Below are positions 18,492 to 27,950 of a DNA stretch of 64,000 nucleotides, in pieces. The DNA lies in NCBI RefSeq assembly GCF_004135625.1, contig NZ_SDPV01000002.1:1-64000 (forward strand). The letters are read 5' to 3'. The stretch's first letter is position 1; each line of letters starts with the position of its first letter. The position numbers and the translations under genes are program-made. Origin of the DNA: Pelagerythrobacter rhizovicinus. GTDB taxonomy: Bacteria; Pseudomonadota; Alphaproteobacteria; Sphingomonadales; Sphingomonadaceae. The notes beneath the pieces were generated by a model. That model saw only the letters and a list, made by a program, of their open reading frames with translations. It did not search any database and had not been told where the DNA came from.

Positions 18492-19619
18492 CTACACCCG
18501 CATCGGCATCAGCACGTAGAGCGCCGGGCTGTTCGCATCCTGCCGGATCAGCGTAGGCGCGCCAGCGTCTGCCAGGTGTAGCTCCACCGTGTCGCTGTCG
18601 ATCTGGCTGAGGATGTCCTTGAGGTAATTGGCGTTGAAGCCGATCTCGAACCCCTCGGCAGCGTAGTCCGCCGGCACTTCCTCCGCCGCGGTGCCGTTGT
18701 CGGGGCTGGTGACCGAGAGCGTGACCTTGTCGTTCTCCAGCCCCATCTTCACCGCGCGGGTCTTCTCGGTGGCGATCGTCGCGACGCGGTCGACGCCTTC
18801 GTAGAAGCTCTTCGGATCGAGCTTGAGCAGCTTGTCGTTGCCGGTCGGGATCACGCGGCTGTAATCCGGGAACGTGCCGTCGATCAGTTTGCTGGTCAGC
18901 ACCACCCCGCCCTCGCCGCCAAGCGTGAAGCGGATCTTGCTCGCCGACAGGTCGACCTGAACGTTGCCGTCGAGCGCTTCCTCAAGCAGCTTGCGCAGCT
19001 CCGCCACGGCTTTGCGCGGCACGATAACGTCGGGCATTCCCGCTGCGCCTTCGGGCTGCGCAATGGTGAAGCGCGCGAGGCGGTGCCCGTCGGTCGCGGC
19101 CGCCTTGAGCACCGGCTTGTCCTCGTCCGAGACGTGCAGGAAGATGCCATTGAGATAGTACCGCGTCTCCTCGGTCGAGATCGCGAAGCGGGTGCGGTCG
19201 ATCAGCTCGGCCAGGGTCTTGGCCGGAATCTCGAAACTCGTCGGCAGGTCGCCCTCGACGATCACGGGGAAGTCGTCGCGCGGCAGGGTCGGAAGCTGGA
19301 AGCGGCTGCGCCCGGCCTTGACCGTCATGCGGTTGTCGGCGGTCTCCAGGCTCACCTGGCTCCCGTCGGGCAGTTTGCGCGCGATGTCGAACAGCAGGTG
19401 CGCCGAAACCGTGATCGCGCCCGGCGCATCGACCGAGGCCGCGGCCATGTTTTCCACCACCTGCAGGTCGAGGTCGGTCGCCATGACCTTCAGCGAGCCG
19501 CTCTCCCCCGCTTCGATCAGCACGTTCGAGAGGATCGGGATGGTGTTGCGCCGCTCCACCACGGACTGGACGTGGCTGAGGCACCTCAGGAGCGTGGCAC
19601 GTTCGATAGTGGCCTTCAT
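18492..19619 (-). CDS. dnaN: DNA polymerase III beta subunit (sliding clamp)
   Basis: 375 residues, the usual length. It begins MKATIERATLLRCLSHVQSV, has NTIPILSNVLIEA in the first clamp domain and EETRYYLNGIFLH in the second, and ends LMPMRV, the canonical beta-clamp C-terminus. It forms the ring that tethers replicative polymerase to DNA. It is not accompanied by dnaA or recF here; it lies beside the toxin island. Confidence 0.98.
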   Translation of the reverse strand: MKATIERATLLRCLSHVQSVVERRNTIPILSNVLIEAGESGSLKVMATDLDLQVVENMAAASVDAPGAITVSAHLLFDIARKLPDGSQVSLETADNRMTVKAGRSRFQLPTLPRDDFPVIVEGDLPTSFEIPAKTLAELIDRTRFAISTEETRYYLNGIFLHVSDEDKPVLKAAATDGHRLARFTIAQPEGAAGMPDVIVPRKAVAELRKLLEEALDGNVQVDLSASKIRFTLGGEGGVVLTSKLIDGTFPDYSRVIPTGNDKLLKLDPKSFYEGVDRVATIATEKTRAVKMGLENDKVTLSVTSPDNGTAAEEVPADYAAEGFEIGFNANYLKDILSQIDSDTVELHLADAGAPTLIRQDANSPALYVLMPMRV

Positions 19620-19792
19620 CGCGTATCAATTCCCCCATGCGCGCCCGCCGAAAGGTTCGGGGCCGGAATCGCCCGCGAGCGCCGGAAAGTGGCGATTATC
19701 CTTAGTGACGAGGCGTGACGGGGCAAGAACGAATGGCCGCGCACGCCGATTCCTTGGGGATAAATCCGTGATTGCGCCATTCGCCCCGTCCG

Positions 19793-19870
19793 TCATCCCA
19801 GCGAAAGCTGGGATCGCTTTTCACAAGCTCCGACGGCCCCGCACCCGATCCCGGCGTTCGCTCGGATGAC
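19793..19870. repeat. inverted pair of dispersed palindromic repeats
   Basis: GTCATCCCAGCGAAAGCTGG (19793-19812) and, in opposite orientation, a diverged copy GATCCCGGCGTTCGCTCGG-ATGAC (19848-19870) lie in the 265-nt spacer between fabG and dnaN. The same family recurs at 18464, 26411 and 46749-46832. The rest of the spacer (19620-19792) should hold the dnaN promoter; I see no clear boxes. Confidence 0.6.
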
Positions 19871-19884
19871 GAAATTTGGATGGC

Positions 19885-20637
19885 TCAGGACATCATCGCC
19901 ATGCCGCCGTTCACGTGCAGCGTCTGCCCCGTGATGTAAGCCGCCTCGTCCGAAGCGAGATAGGCGACCGCCGCGCCGATGTCCTCGCCCTCGCCCATGC
20001 GTCCCATCGGAATGCGGGCGTTGAGCGCGTCCTTCTGGGCGTCGGGAAGCTGGTCGGTCATCGCCGTGCGGATGAAGCCGGGGGCGACGCAGTTGACGGT
20101 GATCCCGCGGCTCGCAAGCTCCTGCGCGAGGCTCTTCGACATGCCGACGAGCCCGGCCTTCGCTGCCGCGTAGTTCATCTGGCCCGGATTGCCGGTCGCA
20201 CCGACGACGCTGGTGATGCTGACGATACGGCCCTGCCTCGCCTTCATCATCGGCCGCGCAGCGGCGCGCATCAGGCGGAAGGCGGCTTCGAGATTGATCC
20301 GCATGACCGCTTCCCACTCCTCGTCCTTCATCCGCATGGCGAGATTGTCGCGCGTCACCCCGGCGTTGTTGACCAGAATGTCTATCTTGCCAAGCGTGTC
20401 GACCGTCGCCGGAATCAGCTCTTCCACCTGGGTCGTGTTGGACAGGTCGCAGGTGATCTCGACATGATCGCCGCCGACCTCCTCGTTGATCTGCTCACGA
20501 AAGCTGCGCAGCTTTGCGCTGTTCGAACCGCTGAGCGCCAACCGCGCGCCCTGCCGCGCGAGCGCATACGCGATCGCCGACCCGATCCCGCCGCTGGCAC
20601 CGGTAACGAGGGCGGTCTTTCCTTCAAGCGAAAACAT
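19885..20637 (-). CDS. fabG: 3-oxoacyl-ACP reductase
   Basis: 250 residues of the short-chain dehydrogenase family: cofactor motif TGASGGIG near residue 12, NNAG, and a catalytic Ser-Tyr-Lys set in SITSVVGATGNPGQMNYAAAK. Reduces 3-oxoacyl-ACP with NADPH in fatty acid elongation. Its ATG overlaps the fabD stop by one base, so the two are coupled. acpP, often next in this cluster, does not follow. Confidence 0.95.
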   Translation of the reverse strand: MFSLEGKTALVTGASGGIGSAIAYALARQGARLALSGSNSAKLRSFREQINEEVGGDHVEITCDLSNTTQVEELIPATVDTLGKIDILVNNAGVTRDNLAMRMKDEEWEAVMRINLEAAFRLMRAAARPMMKARQGRIVSITSVVGATGNPGQMNYAAAKAGLVGMSKSLAQELASRGITVNCVAPGFIRTAMTDQLPDAQKDALNARIPMGRMGEGEDIGAAVAYLASDEAAYITGQTLHVNGGMAMMS

Positions 20638-21575
20638 TATCCGATCTCCTTCGCGAGCGCTTCGATGTCGGCCATAGTGATGGCGCTGGTGGTCCCGGCT
20701 TCCTTGTCGATGCGGCCGATCATGGGGGCAAGCACCTTGCCGCCCAGTTCGACGAAATGCTCGACGCCCGCGCGGCGCATGGCGAGCACGCTTTCGCGCC
20801 AGCGGACCCGGCCGGTGACCTGTTCGACCAGCAAGCGTTGCTCTTCGGCCGGGTCCGTCACCTGCTCAGCGGTGACGTTGGTGTAGAGCGGCAGAGTGAA
20901 CGCGCCGAGTGGGGTCTTCGCAAGCGCCTCCGCCATGGCGTCCGCGGCGGGCTGCATCAGGTCGCAGTGGAACGGCGCGGAGACCGGCAACAGCACGCCG
21001 CGCTTGATCTCGAACTCCTTCACCATGCCGACCGCGCGCTCGATTGCGCCCTTGTGGCCAGAGAGCACGACCTGCCCCGGATCGTTGTCGTTGGCGACCT
21101 GGCACACCTCGCCCTCGGCGGCGGCGTCGGCCAGCGCCTGCGCCTTCTCAAGGTCGGCGCCGAGCAGCGCGCACATCGCGCCCTCGCCCACCGGCACAGC
21201 CGCCTGCATCGCCTGCCCGCGCAACTTGAGCAGCCGCGCGGTATCGGCGAGCGAGAACGCCCCAACGGCGCAGAGCGCGGTATATTCGCCGAGGGAATGA
21301 CCAGCGACGCAATCGCCCTTGTCCGCCAGCGCGACGCCGAACTCGCGCTCCAGCACCCGCAGGGTCGCGATGGCATTGGCCATGATCGCGGGCTGCGCGT
21401 TCTCGGTCAGTGTCAGCGCATCCTCCGGCCCTTCACGCATGATCTTCGACAGGCCCTGCGACAGTGCCTCGTCAACCTCCTCGAACACCTCGCGCGCGGC
21501 GGCGCTGGCGTCGGCGAGCTCGGCGCCCATGCCGACTTTCTGGCTCCCCTGTCCGGGAAAAACGAATGCACGCAT
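20637..21575 (-). CDS. fabD: malonyl-CoA:ACP transacylase
   Basis: 312 residues with N-terminal FVFPGQGSQKVGMG, nucleophile GHSLGEY near residue 94 and the conserved His in SAPFHCDLM. It loads malonyl onto ACP for fatty acid synthesis. Upstream partner of fabG. Confidence 0.96.
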   Translation of the reverse strand: MRAFVFPGQGSQKVGMGAELADASAAAREVFEEVDEALSQGLSKIMREGPEDALTLTENAQPAIMANAIATLRVLEREFGVALADKGDCVAGHSLGEYTALCAVGAFSLADTARLLKLRGQAMQAAVPVGEGAMCALLGADLEKAQALADAAAEGEVCQVANDNDPGQVVLSGHKGAIERAVGMVKEFEIKRGVLLPVSAPFHCDLMQPAADAMAEALAKTPLGAFTLPLYTNVTAEQVTDPAEEQRLLVEQVTGRVRWRESVLAMRRAGVEHFVELGGKVLAPMIGRIDKEAGTTSAITMADIEALAKEIG

Positions 21576-21599
21576 GTCAGTCTCCTTCGGCGGAGCCGA

Positions 21600-22451
21600 T
21601 TATGAGCGTGCGGCGCGGCCCGCAAGGCCGAACGGCACGATCTTAAGGCCGAACGGCACGATCTTGTTGTCGGCGTCATGCCCGATATCGGCGAGGCCGA
21701 GGTAGGGGATATCTGCCGTGGCGCACCAGTACTGCGCGATCTCCTCCGCGCTCGCCCCGAAAGGCCGGTCGTTTTCCGGAACCTCCGAAATCCGCCCCAG
21801 GCGCAGACCCGCGATCCCGCGCAAGTGCTGGCTGATATGGAAGAACAGCCGGTCCACGGCGTAAAGATGTTCCGACACCTCCTCCACCATCACCACGTGG
21901 CCAGCGAGATCGGGCATCAGGTCGGTTCCGCAGAGCATCGCCAGCGTCATCAGGTTGAGCGCAGCGGTGGGACGCCCGTCGAGCGCCCCTTCGAGCCCCT
22001 CGCCGCCGCCGGATAACCAGTCCAGCGCACGCCGCACCGCCGCACCGCCGCCCTCCCGGCGCACGTCGGCAACCATCGGCCCGTGGACGGGGCGCCCCAC
22101 CCCCGCACGATAGAGCGCCGCCAGCAGGTAGCCGGTGTCGGAGTAGCCGAGGAACGGCTTGCCCTGCGCAGCGGCCCCCATCTGCGAAACCGCCTCGGCC
22201 GCGATCCGGTTCGAGCCATAGCCCCCGTGCGCGAACCACACGGCATCCACCGCGGGATCGTTCGCGCAGTCGAGCAGCGCGGCGAGCCGCGCCTCATCGT
22301 CGCCGGCAAAGTGTCCGTGACGGGCGAAGCATTGCTCGTGGAATCGAAGCTCCACCGCTTCGAACTCGTCGGCGATCGCGAGCACCGCGTCGGCATGCTC
22401 GCGCTCGAGCGGCTTTCCCGGGGCGCAAATGGCGATGCGTGTCATGCACAC
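21600..22451 (-). CDS. ldcA: LD-carboxypeptidase (peptidase S66)
   Basis: 283 residues (or 281 from the second Met). S66 family pattern: WFAHGGYGSNRI, then the nucleophile motif GYSDTG, and the C-terminal Glu/His region. It removes terminal D-Ala from murein tetrapeptides in the cytoplasm. It is divergent from mpl, whose product re-attaches the resulting tripeptide, a coherent recycling pair. The C-terminus carries a duplicated KIVPFGL from a 21-nt tandem repeat. Confidence 0.9.
   Translation of the reverse strand: MCMTRIAICAPGKPLEREHADAVLAIADEFEAVELRFHEQCFARHGHFAGDDEARLAALLDCANDPAVDAVWFAHGGYGSNRIAAEAVSQMGAAAQGKPFLGYSDTGYLLAALYRAGVGRPVHGPMVADVRREGGGAAVRRALDWLSGGGEGLEGALDGRPTAALNLMTLAMLCGTDLMPDLAGHVVMVEEVSEHLYAVDRLFFHISQHLRGIAGLRLGRISEVPENDRPFGASAEEIAQYWCATADIPYLGLADIGHDADNKIVPFGLKIVPFGLAGRAARS
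21624..21665. repeat. perfect 21-nt tandem duplication inside ldcA
   Basis: The unit beginning AAGGCCGAACGGCACGATC occurs twice in a row (21624-21644, 21645-21665). Being 7 codons long it keeps frame and doubles KIVPFGL in the last 20 residues of LdcA. Confidence 0.9.
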
Positions 22452-22499
22452 GGCCTAGCGAGCTTGTGTCCGCCTGCACAACTGAATACGCAGCGCGCA

Positions 22500-23927
22500 A
22501 TGGACGATATCCCCACAGCCGACGAACTTTTCGCCCGTCCGTTCTTCTTCTGCGGGATCGGCGGTTCGGGCATGTTGCCGCTCGCGCAGATCGTGCGAGG
22601 GCGCGGCGCCCAAGTCGCGGGCAGCGACCGCAGCCGCGATCAGGGCCACACGCCGGAAAAGTTCGCCGCGCTCGAGGCCCAGGGTTTCGCGCTCCACCCG
22701 CAGGACGGCAGCGGGATCGTCTCGGGCGAGCAGATCCTCGTCGCGTCCGCTGCAGTCGAGGAGACGGTGCCCGAGGTCCAACGCGCGAAGGAACTGGGCT
22801 GCCTCAGGATGTCGCGGGCCGAGCTCAACTCGATCCTGTTCAACACCAGCGGCGCCGGCCTCGCGGTGGCGGGCACGAGCGGCAAGTCGACCGTGACCGG
22901 CATGCTCGGCTGGATCATGCACGCCGCTGGCCGCGATCCGACGGTGATGAACGGCGCGGTGATGAAGAACTTCGTCTCCGCCGAACGCCCGAACGCCAGC
23001 GCGCTCGTCGGCGGGCGCAGCATCTACGTCAGCGAGGTGGACGAGAGCGACGGGTCGATCGCGCTTTACCGGCCCGCGGTCGGTGTGCTGCTCAACGTCA
23101 GCCTCGACCACAAGGAAATGGGCGAACTGCGCCAGCTGTTCGGCGACTTCCTCGCGCGCAGCCGCATCGCGGTGGTCAACGCCGACGATGCCGAAGCGCT
23201 TGCCCTGCTTCCCCGTGCGAACGAGGTCATCACTTTCGGCATCGATCGGGAGAAGGCGCAGATCGGCGTGGTGCCCGGCTCGGTCGCCGAAGGGCCGCTG
23301 CGGCAGGCGGCGATGATCGTCGACCGGCACGACGGCAGCGAGCACGCGCTCACGCTGGCCATGCCGGGCAAGCACAACTTGTCGAACGCGCTGGCAGCCA
23401 TTGCCGCGGCGGCCGCCGCGGGCGTGCCGGTCGCGGCTTCGGTTGCAGCACTTGCGGACTTCAAGGGGCTCGCGCGGCGGTTCGATCTCGTCGGCGTCAG
23501 CGCCGCCGGCATCGCGGTGATCGACGACTTCGGCCACAACCCCGAGAAATGCGCGGCAACGCTGCGCACGCTGAAGGCGCACGAGGGGCGCGTGATCGCC
23601 TTCTTCCAGCCCCACGGCTACGGTCCGCTGCGGCAGATGGGCGCCGAACTGGCCGAAACGTTCGCGCGCGAGCTTGGGCCCGAGGACTGCACGATCCTGT
23701 GCGATCCGGTCTATTTCGGCGGGACCGTCGACCGCAGCGAAGGCAGCGAACGGATCGTGCGACTGATCGAGGCGGCCGGCGGCCATGCCGAATACATCCC
23801 CACGCGCAAGGCCTGCGGCGACCGCATCGTCTGCCTCGCCCAGCCCAACGACCGCATCGTGATCATGGGCGCACGCGACGACACGCTGACGACCTTCGCG
23901 AGCGAATTGCTGGAGCGGCTGGGCTAG
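22500..23927 (+). CDS. mpl: UDP-N-acetylmuramate:tripeptide ligase (Mpl-type Mur ligase)
   Basis: 475 residues from the ATG at 22500. N-terminal Rossmann-like FFFCGIGGSGMLPLAQIVRG, ATP-binding AGTSGKSTVTGMLG near residue 120, and the Mur-ligase C-terminal domain (VIDDFGHNPEKCAATLRTLK). MurC-like, but the neighbouring divergent ldcA and absence of other mur genes argue for Mpl, which couples recovered murein tripeptide to UDP-MurNAc. MurC cannot be excluded from sequence alone. Confidence 0.82.
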   Translation: MDDIPTADELFARPFFFCGIGGSGMLPLAQIVRGRGAQVAGSDRSRDQGHTPEKFAALEAQGFALHPQDGSGIVSGEQILVASAAVEETVPEVQRAKELGCLRMSRAELNSILFNTSGAGLAVAGTSGKSTVTGMLGWIMHAAGRDPTVMNGAVMKNFVSAERPNASALVGGRSIYVSEVDESDGSIALYRPAVGVLLNVSLDHKEMGELRQLFGDFLARSRIAVVNADDAEALALLPRANEVITFGIDREKAQIGVVPGSVAEGPLRQAAMIVDRHDGSEHALTLAMPGKHNLSNALAAIAAAAAAGVPVAASVAALADFKGLARRFDLVGVSAAGIAVIDDFGHNPEKCAATLRTLKAHEGRVIAFFQPHGYGPLRQMGAELAETFARELGPEDCTILCDPVYFGGTVDRSEGSERIVRLIEAAGGHAEYIPTRKACGDRIVCLAQPNDRIVIMGARDDTLTTFASELLERLG

Positions 23928-23940
23928 AACGCCAGCGGCG

Positions 23941-24885
23941 CTAGTGATCTTTCGCGCCGACCCGCAGTACTTTGTGCAGCACGAAGGCGATCACGGCCCC
24001 CAGCGCCATTCCGAACAGCGCCGACAGCGCAGCGTAGGTGATCCAGCCGAACACGCCCCCCAGGACACCGGTCGCCGCCTCGACCGCATGGCGTACGCCC
24101 TCTGCCAGGTGCTCGATCGTGCCCAGCCCCAGCTCTGCCAGCCCATGGAGCACTATGCCGCCGCCAACCCACAGCATTGCTACCGTCCCGACGATGGAAA
24201 GCAGGGTGAGCACGCCAGGCATCGCGTTGACCAGCCAGCAGCCGAACGCGTGCGTCCGCGGGTTGCTCCGCTGCGCCAGACGAAGCCCGATGTCGTCCAT
24301 CTTCACGATCAGGGCGACCGTGCCGTAGATGCCGAAGGTGACCAAGACGCCGACCAGCGCCAGCACCGCGGCGCGCACGAGCAGCGTCTCGGCGGCGACC
24401 GAGGCAAGCGTGATCGCCATGATCTCGGCCGAGAGTATCAGGTCGGTTCGTATCGCGCCCGACACGCGCCGCTTCTCGAAGGCGGCCATGTCCTTGATCG
24501 GGTCGTCGATCGTCTCGCCATGCTCTTCCCCGCCGAGCCATTCCATGACTTTCTCGGCGCCTTCGTAGGACAGATAGCACCCGCCCAGCATCAGAATCGG
24601 CGTGATCGCCCAAGGCAGGAATACGCTGAGCAGCAGGGCGGCCGGCAGCAGGATCAGCAGCTTGTTCTTCAGGCTGCCGCGCGTGATCTTGGCGATGATC
24701 GGAAGTTCGCGGTCGGGCGTGAAGCCGGTGACGTAGTTCGGCGTCACCGCCGCGTCGTCGATCACCACGCCCGCAGCCTTGCCCCCGGCGCGGCCCGCGG
24801 CGACGCTGACGTCGTCTATGGAGGCAGCCGCCGCTCGCGCAATGATGGAAACGTCGTCGAGCAGGGCCGCAAGTCCGCCGGGCAT
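23941..24885 (-). CDS. DUF808 (YedI-like) membrane protein
   Basis: 314 residues. The N-terminus MPGGLAALLDDVSIIARAAA and the central ITPILMLGGCYLSYEGAEKV segment are typical of DUF808/YedI. Several membrane helices (LLILLPAALLLSVFLPWAI, AVLALVGVLVTFGIYGTVAL and a C-terminal pair) are visible. Function unknown; inner membrane. Confidence 0.88.
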   Translation of the reverse strand: MPGGLAALLDDVSIIARAAAASIDDVSVAAGRAGGKAAGVVIDDAAVTPNYVTGFTPDRELPIIAKITRGSLKNKLLILLPAALLLSVFLPWAITPILMLGGCYLSYEGAEKVMEWLGGEEHGETIDDPIKDMAAFEKRRVSGAIRTDLILSAEIMAITLASVAAETLLVRAAVLALVGVLVTFGIYGTVALIVKMDDIGLRLAQRSNPRTHAFGCWLVNAMPGVLTLLSIVGTVAMLWVGGGIVLHGLAELGLGTIEHLAEGVRHAVEAATGVLGGVFGWITYAALSALFGMALGAVIAFVLHKVLRVGAKDH

Positions 24886-25088
24886 GGAATCTCCTGTTTC
24901 GCAAGGTTACGCCGGCCCGCCGCTTGGGTTCCGGCTGCGCAAACCGGGCTTGCTCTTGCATTCTCCACCGATGCCGCTATGTGCGCGCCTTCCCCGCTTC
25001 CGGGCAGGGGAATGGAAGAAAGCCGGAGGGGCCCCGCAATCCCGCGGATCAGCCAGCGATCGGCACTACAGAGTGAAGGAAGCGAAGC

Positions 25089-25454
25089 ATGGCTCTTTAC
25101 GAGCATGTCTTTCTCGCGCGTCAGGATCTGAGCCAGAGCCAGGTCGACGCGCTGGCGGCAACCGCCACCGAAATCGTCGAGAAGAACGACGGCAAGGTCA
25201 CCAAGACCGAGACCTGGGGCCTCAAGTCCCTTGCCTACAAGATCGACCGCAACCGCAAGGCGCACTTCGTGCTGCTCAACATCGAAGGCCCCGGCGCCGT
25301 GGTGGAAGAGCTCGAGCGCCAGACCCGCATCAATGAAGACGTCATCCGCTACATGACGATCCGCGTCGACGAGCACGAGAGCGGACCGAGCGTGATGATG
25401 CGCAAGAACGAACGCGACCGGAAGCGTCGCTCTGACCGTGAGGAGCGCGACTGA
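25089..25454 (+). CDS. rpsF: 30S ribosomal protein bS6
   Basis: 121 residues; AAGGAAG precedes the [18 protein letters not shown] start, [20 protein letters not shown] core, and a basic tail. First gene of rpsF-rpsR-rplI; its stop overlaps the rpsR start (TGATGG). A RimK-type S6 modification enzyme is encoded 4 kb downstream. Confidence 0.98.
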   Translation: MALYEHVFLARQDLSQSQVDALAATATEIVEKNDGKVTKTETWGLKSLAYKIDRNRKAHFVLLNIEGPGAVVEELERQTRINEDVIRYMTIRVDEHESGPSVMMRKNERDRKRRSDREERD

Positions 25455-25678
25455 TGGCCCGTCCGTTTTTCCGCCGCCGCAAGTCCTGCCCCTTCGCGGG
25501 CAAGAACGCGCCGAAGATCGATTACAAGGACGTGCGCCTGCTCCAGGGCTTCATGTCCGAGCGGGGCAAGATCGTCCCCAGCCGCATCACCGCCGTCAGC
25601 GCCAAGAAGCAGCGTGAGCTCGCCAAGGCGATCAAGCGCGCACGCCACATCGGCCTGCTGCCCTACATCGTGAAGTAA
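25454..25678 (+). CDS. rpsR: 30S ribosomal protein bS18
   Basis: 74 residues: [11 protein letters not shown]-terminus, [19 protein letters not shown] and [11 protein letters not shown], all canonical for bS18. It binds next to bS6 on the 30S platform. Confidence 0.98.
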   Translation: MARPFFRRRKSCPFAGKNAPKIDYKDVRLLQGFMSERGKIVPSRITAVSAKKQRELAKAIKRARHIGLLPYIVK

Positions 25679-25691
25679 GAGGAGAAGAGAC

Positions 25692-26321
25692 ATGGACATC
25701 ATCCTCCTCGAACGCATCGGGAACCTGGGCAACATCGGCGACGTCGTTTCCGTGAAGGACGGCTACGCCCGCAACTTCCTGCTCCCGCAGAAGAAGGCGC
25801 TGCGCGCCAACGAGGCCAACAAGCAGGTCTTCGAAGCCAACCGCGAACGCCTTGAAAAGGAAAACGCGGAACGGCGCGGCGAGGCCGAAAAGCAGGGCGA
25901 GAAGGTCGACGGCACCGAGATCGTGCTGATCCGGGCATCGTCGAATGCCGGTCAGCTCTACGGCTCGGTGAACGTACGCGACGTCGTCGCAGGTCTGGCC
26001 GAGAAGGGGCACGAGATCGACAAGCGCCAGGTCGTGATGGGCCATCCGATCAAGTCGATCGGCATGCACGACGTCACGATCGCGCTGCACCCGGAAGTCC
26101 ACGTCACCGTGAAGGCGAACGTCGCCCGCTCGGAAGACGAGGCCGAACTGCAGCGCCAGGGTGTCGACGTGCTCGCCCAGATCTTCGCCGACGAGCAGGC
26201 CGAGATCGAGGAAATGGCCCAGGCCAACGCCATCGATCCGACGCTGGAGCCCGGCGAAATTCCCGCCGACATGCTGGAAGGGCCGGCCGAGGAAGAGGCT
26301 GCGGACGAAGCCAACGGCTGA
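25692..26321 (+). CDS. rplI: 50S ribosomal protein bL9
   Basis: 209 residues, longer than the about 150 of E. coli owing to an acidic C-terminal extension ([17 protein letters not shown]...), common in alphaproteobacteria. [20 protein letters not shown] and [16 protein letters not shown] are the family signature. Confidence 0.98.
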   Translation: MDIILLERIGNLGNIGDVVSVKDGYARNFLLPQKKALRANEANKQVFEANRERLEKENAERRGEAEKQGEKVDGTEIVLIRASSNAGQLYGSVNVRDVVAGLAEKGHEIDKRQVVMGHPIKSIGMHDVTIALHPEVHVTVKANVARSEDEAELQRQGVDVLAQIFADEQAEIEEMAQANAIDPTLEPGEIPADMLEGPAEEEAADEANG

Positions 26322-26337
26322 TCCGCGCCGACAGGAC

Positions 26338-26376
26338 AAAAAAGGGCGCGGCCTGCGAGGGTCGCGCCTTTTTTTT
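26338..26376 (+). terminator. rho-independent terminator of rpsF-rpsR-rplI
   Basis: AAAAAAGGGCGCG pairs with CGCGCC followed by eight T residues, 17 nt after the rplI stop. Confidence 0.9.
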
Positions 26377-26410
26377 GCCCGATACGGAGGCGCTTGCGGG
26401 ACACCCCCGC

Positions 26411-26437
26411 CATCCCAGTAAAAGCCGGGATGGCGAG
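26411..26437. repeat. dispersed palindromic repeat, diverged copy
   Basis: CGCCATCCCAG-TAAAAG-CCGGGATGGCG forms a hairpin between the rplI terminator and amn; related to the CCCAGCGAAAGCTGGGAT family elsewhere in the window. Confidence 0.55.
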
Positions 26438-26510
26438 GATCTCCTGCACCCTTCGACGTCGCCATTCGCAGGACTTGGAATTGTCGTCCAACCCGCGCTA
26501 ATGGCCATCG

Positions 26511-27950
26511 ATGGAATCATCCGAGAAAATCATCGACGACCTTGCCCGGCTCTACGACGAGTCGGTCGAGCGCCTGCGCGCAGACATCATCGCATTTGGC
26601 CGCGAGGGCACGCTGCCCAAGCCCGAGAAGCGGAGCGACGGCAGCTACGCCTACCCGGAACTGCGCCTGCGCTTTCGCGGCGGCACCCGGCCGGAAGACC
26701 GCAGCCGCGCGTACGGACGGCTCAATGCGCCGGGCACCTACACCACCACCGTCACCCGCCCGCGGCTTTTCGCCGACTACCTGGTCGAACAGTTGCGCCT
26801 GATCACCAGCGATTACGACGTCGATCTCGAGGTCGTGCCCTCGCGCCAGGAGATCCCCTTCCCCTATGTGCTCGACGGCGAGGCCGGCGCCGAGCTGGCC
26901 GGGATCAGCCCCAACGAGCTCGCACGCCATTTCCCCTCGACCGAGCTTGCCGACATCGGCGACGAGCTCGCCGACGGGATCGAACTCGGCGCCACGGGCG
27001 ATCCGATCCCGCTATCGCTGTTCGACGGCCTCAGGACCGACTTCAGCCTCGCACGGCTCGCGCATTACACCGGCACCGACCCGGCGCATTTCCAGCGCTT
27101 CATCCTCTTCACCAACTACCACCGCTACGTCGACGAGTTCGTCGACTGGGCGGGCGAGCAGCTCGGCAACGACGAGTGCACCGCTCTTGCCGGTGCCGGC
27201 GGTCTCTACCTCGAAACCCCGCGCAAGAACGCGCGCGCCGAGCTGTCCGACACCGCTTGGCGCCGCCACCAGATGCCGGCCTACCACCTGATGGGGAAGG
27301 ACCGCGGCGGGATCACTCTGGTCAACATCGGCGTCGGTCCCTCGAACGCCAAGACGATCTGCGACCACCTCGCCGTCCTGCGGCCGGAAGCGTGGCTGAT
27401 GATCGGCCACTGCGGCGGCCTCCGCCCGAGCCAGAAGATCGGCGACTACGTACTCGCCCACGCCTACCTGCGCGACGATCACGTGCTTGATCCCGTGCTG
27501 CCGCCCGAGATCCCGCTGCCCGCGATCGCCGAGGTGCAGCAGGCGCTTGCCAAGGCAGCCGAGGAAGTCAGCGGCACCCACGGCGCCGATCTCAAGCGCC
27601 GGATGCGCACGGGCACGGTGGTCACGACCGACGATCGCAACTGGGAGCTGCGCTATACCCAGTCCGCCCGCCGCCTCTCGCTCAGCCGGGCGGTCGGGAT
27701 CGACATGGAAAGCGCCACCATCGCCGCGCAGGGCTACCGCTTTCGCGTTCCCTACGGCACGCTGCTATGCGTCTCGGACAAGCCGCTGCACGGCGAGATC
27801 AAGCTGCCGGGGCAGGCGAACAAGTTCTACGAGGAAGCCATCGCCGCGCACATGCAGATCGGCGTCACGACCTGCCGCCTGCTGCGCCAAGAGGGCAATC
27901 GCCTCCATTCGCGCAAGCTGCGCGCCTTCAACGAGCCGCCGTTCCGGTGA
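26511..27950 (+). CDS. amn: AMP nucleosidase
   Basis: 479 residues, matching Amn. An N-terminal Amn-specific domain (FRGGTRPEDRSRAYGRLNAP) precedes the nucleoside phosphorylase fold with MIGHCGGLRPSQKIGDYVLA and AVGIDMESATIAAQGYRFRV. It cleaves AMP to adenine and ribose 5-phosphate. Stop overlaps the next start (GTGA). Confidence 0.95.
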   Translation: MESSEKIIDDLARLYDESVERLRADIIAFGREGTLPKPEKRSDGSYAYPELRLRFRGGTRPEDRSRAYGRLNAPGTYTTTVTRPRLFADYLVEQLRLITSDYDVDLEVVPSRQEIPFPYVLDGEAGAELAGISPNELARHFPSTELADIGDELADGIELGATGDPIPLSLFDGLRTDFSLARLAHYTGTDPAHFQRFILFTNYHRYVDEFVDWAGEQLGNDECTALAGAGGLYLETPRKNARAELSDTAWRRHQMPAYHLMGKDRGGITLVNIGVGPSNAKTICDHLAVLRPEAWLMIGHCGGLRPSQKIGDYVLAHAYLRDDHVLDPVLPPEIPLPAIAEVQQALAKAAEEVSGTHGADLKRRMRTGTVVTTDDRNWELRYTQSARRLSLSRAVGIDMESATIAAQGYRFRVPYGTLLCVSDKPLHGEIKLPGQANKFYEEAIAAHMQIGVTTCRLLRQEGNRLHSRKLRAFNEPPFR

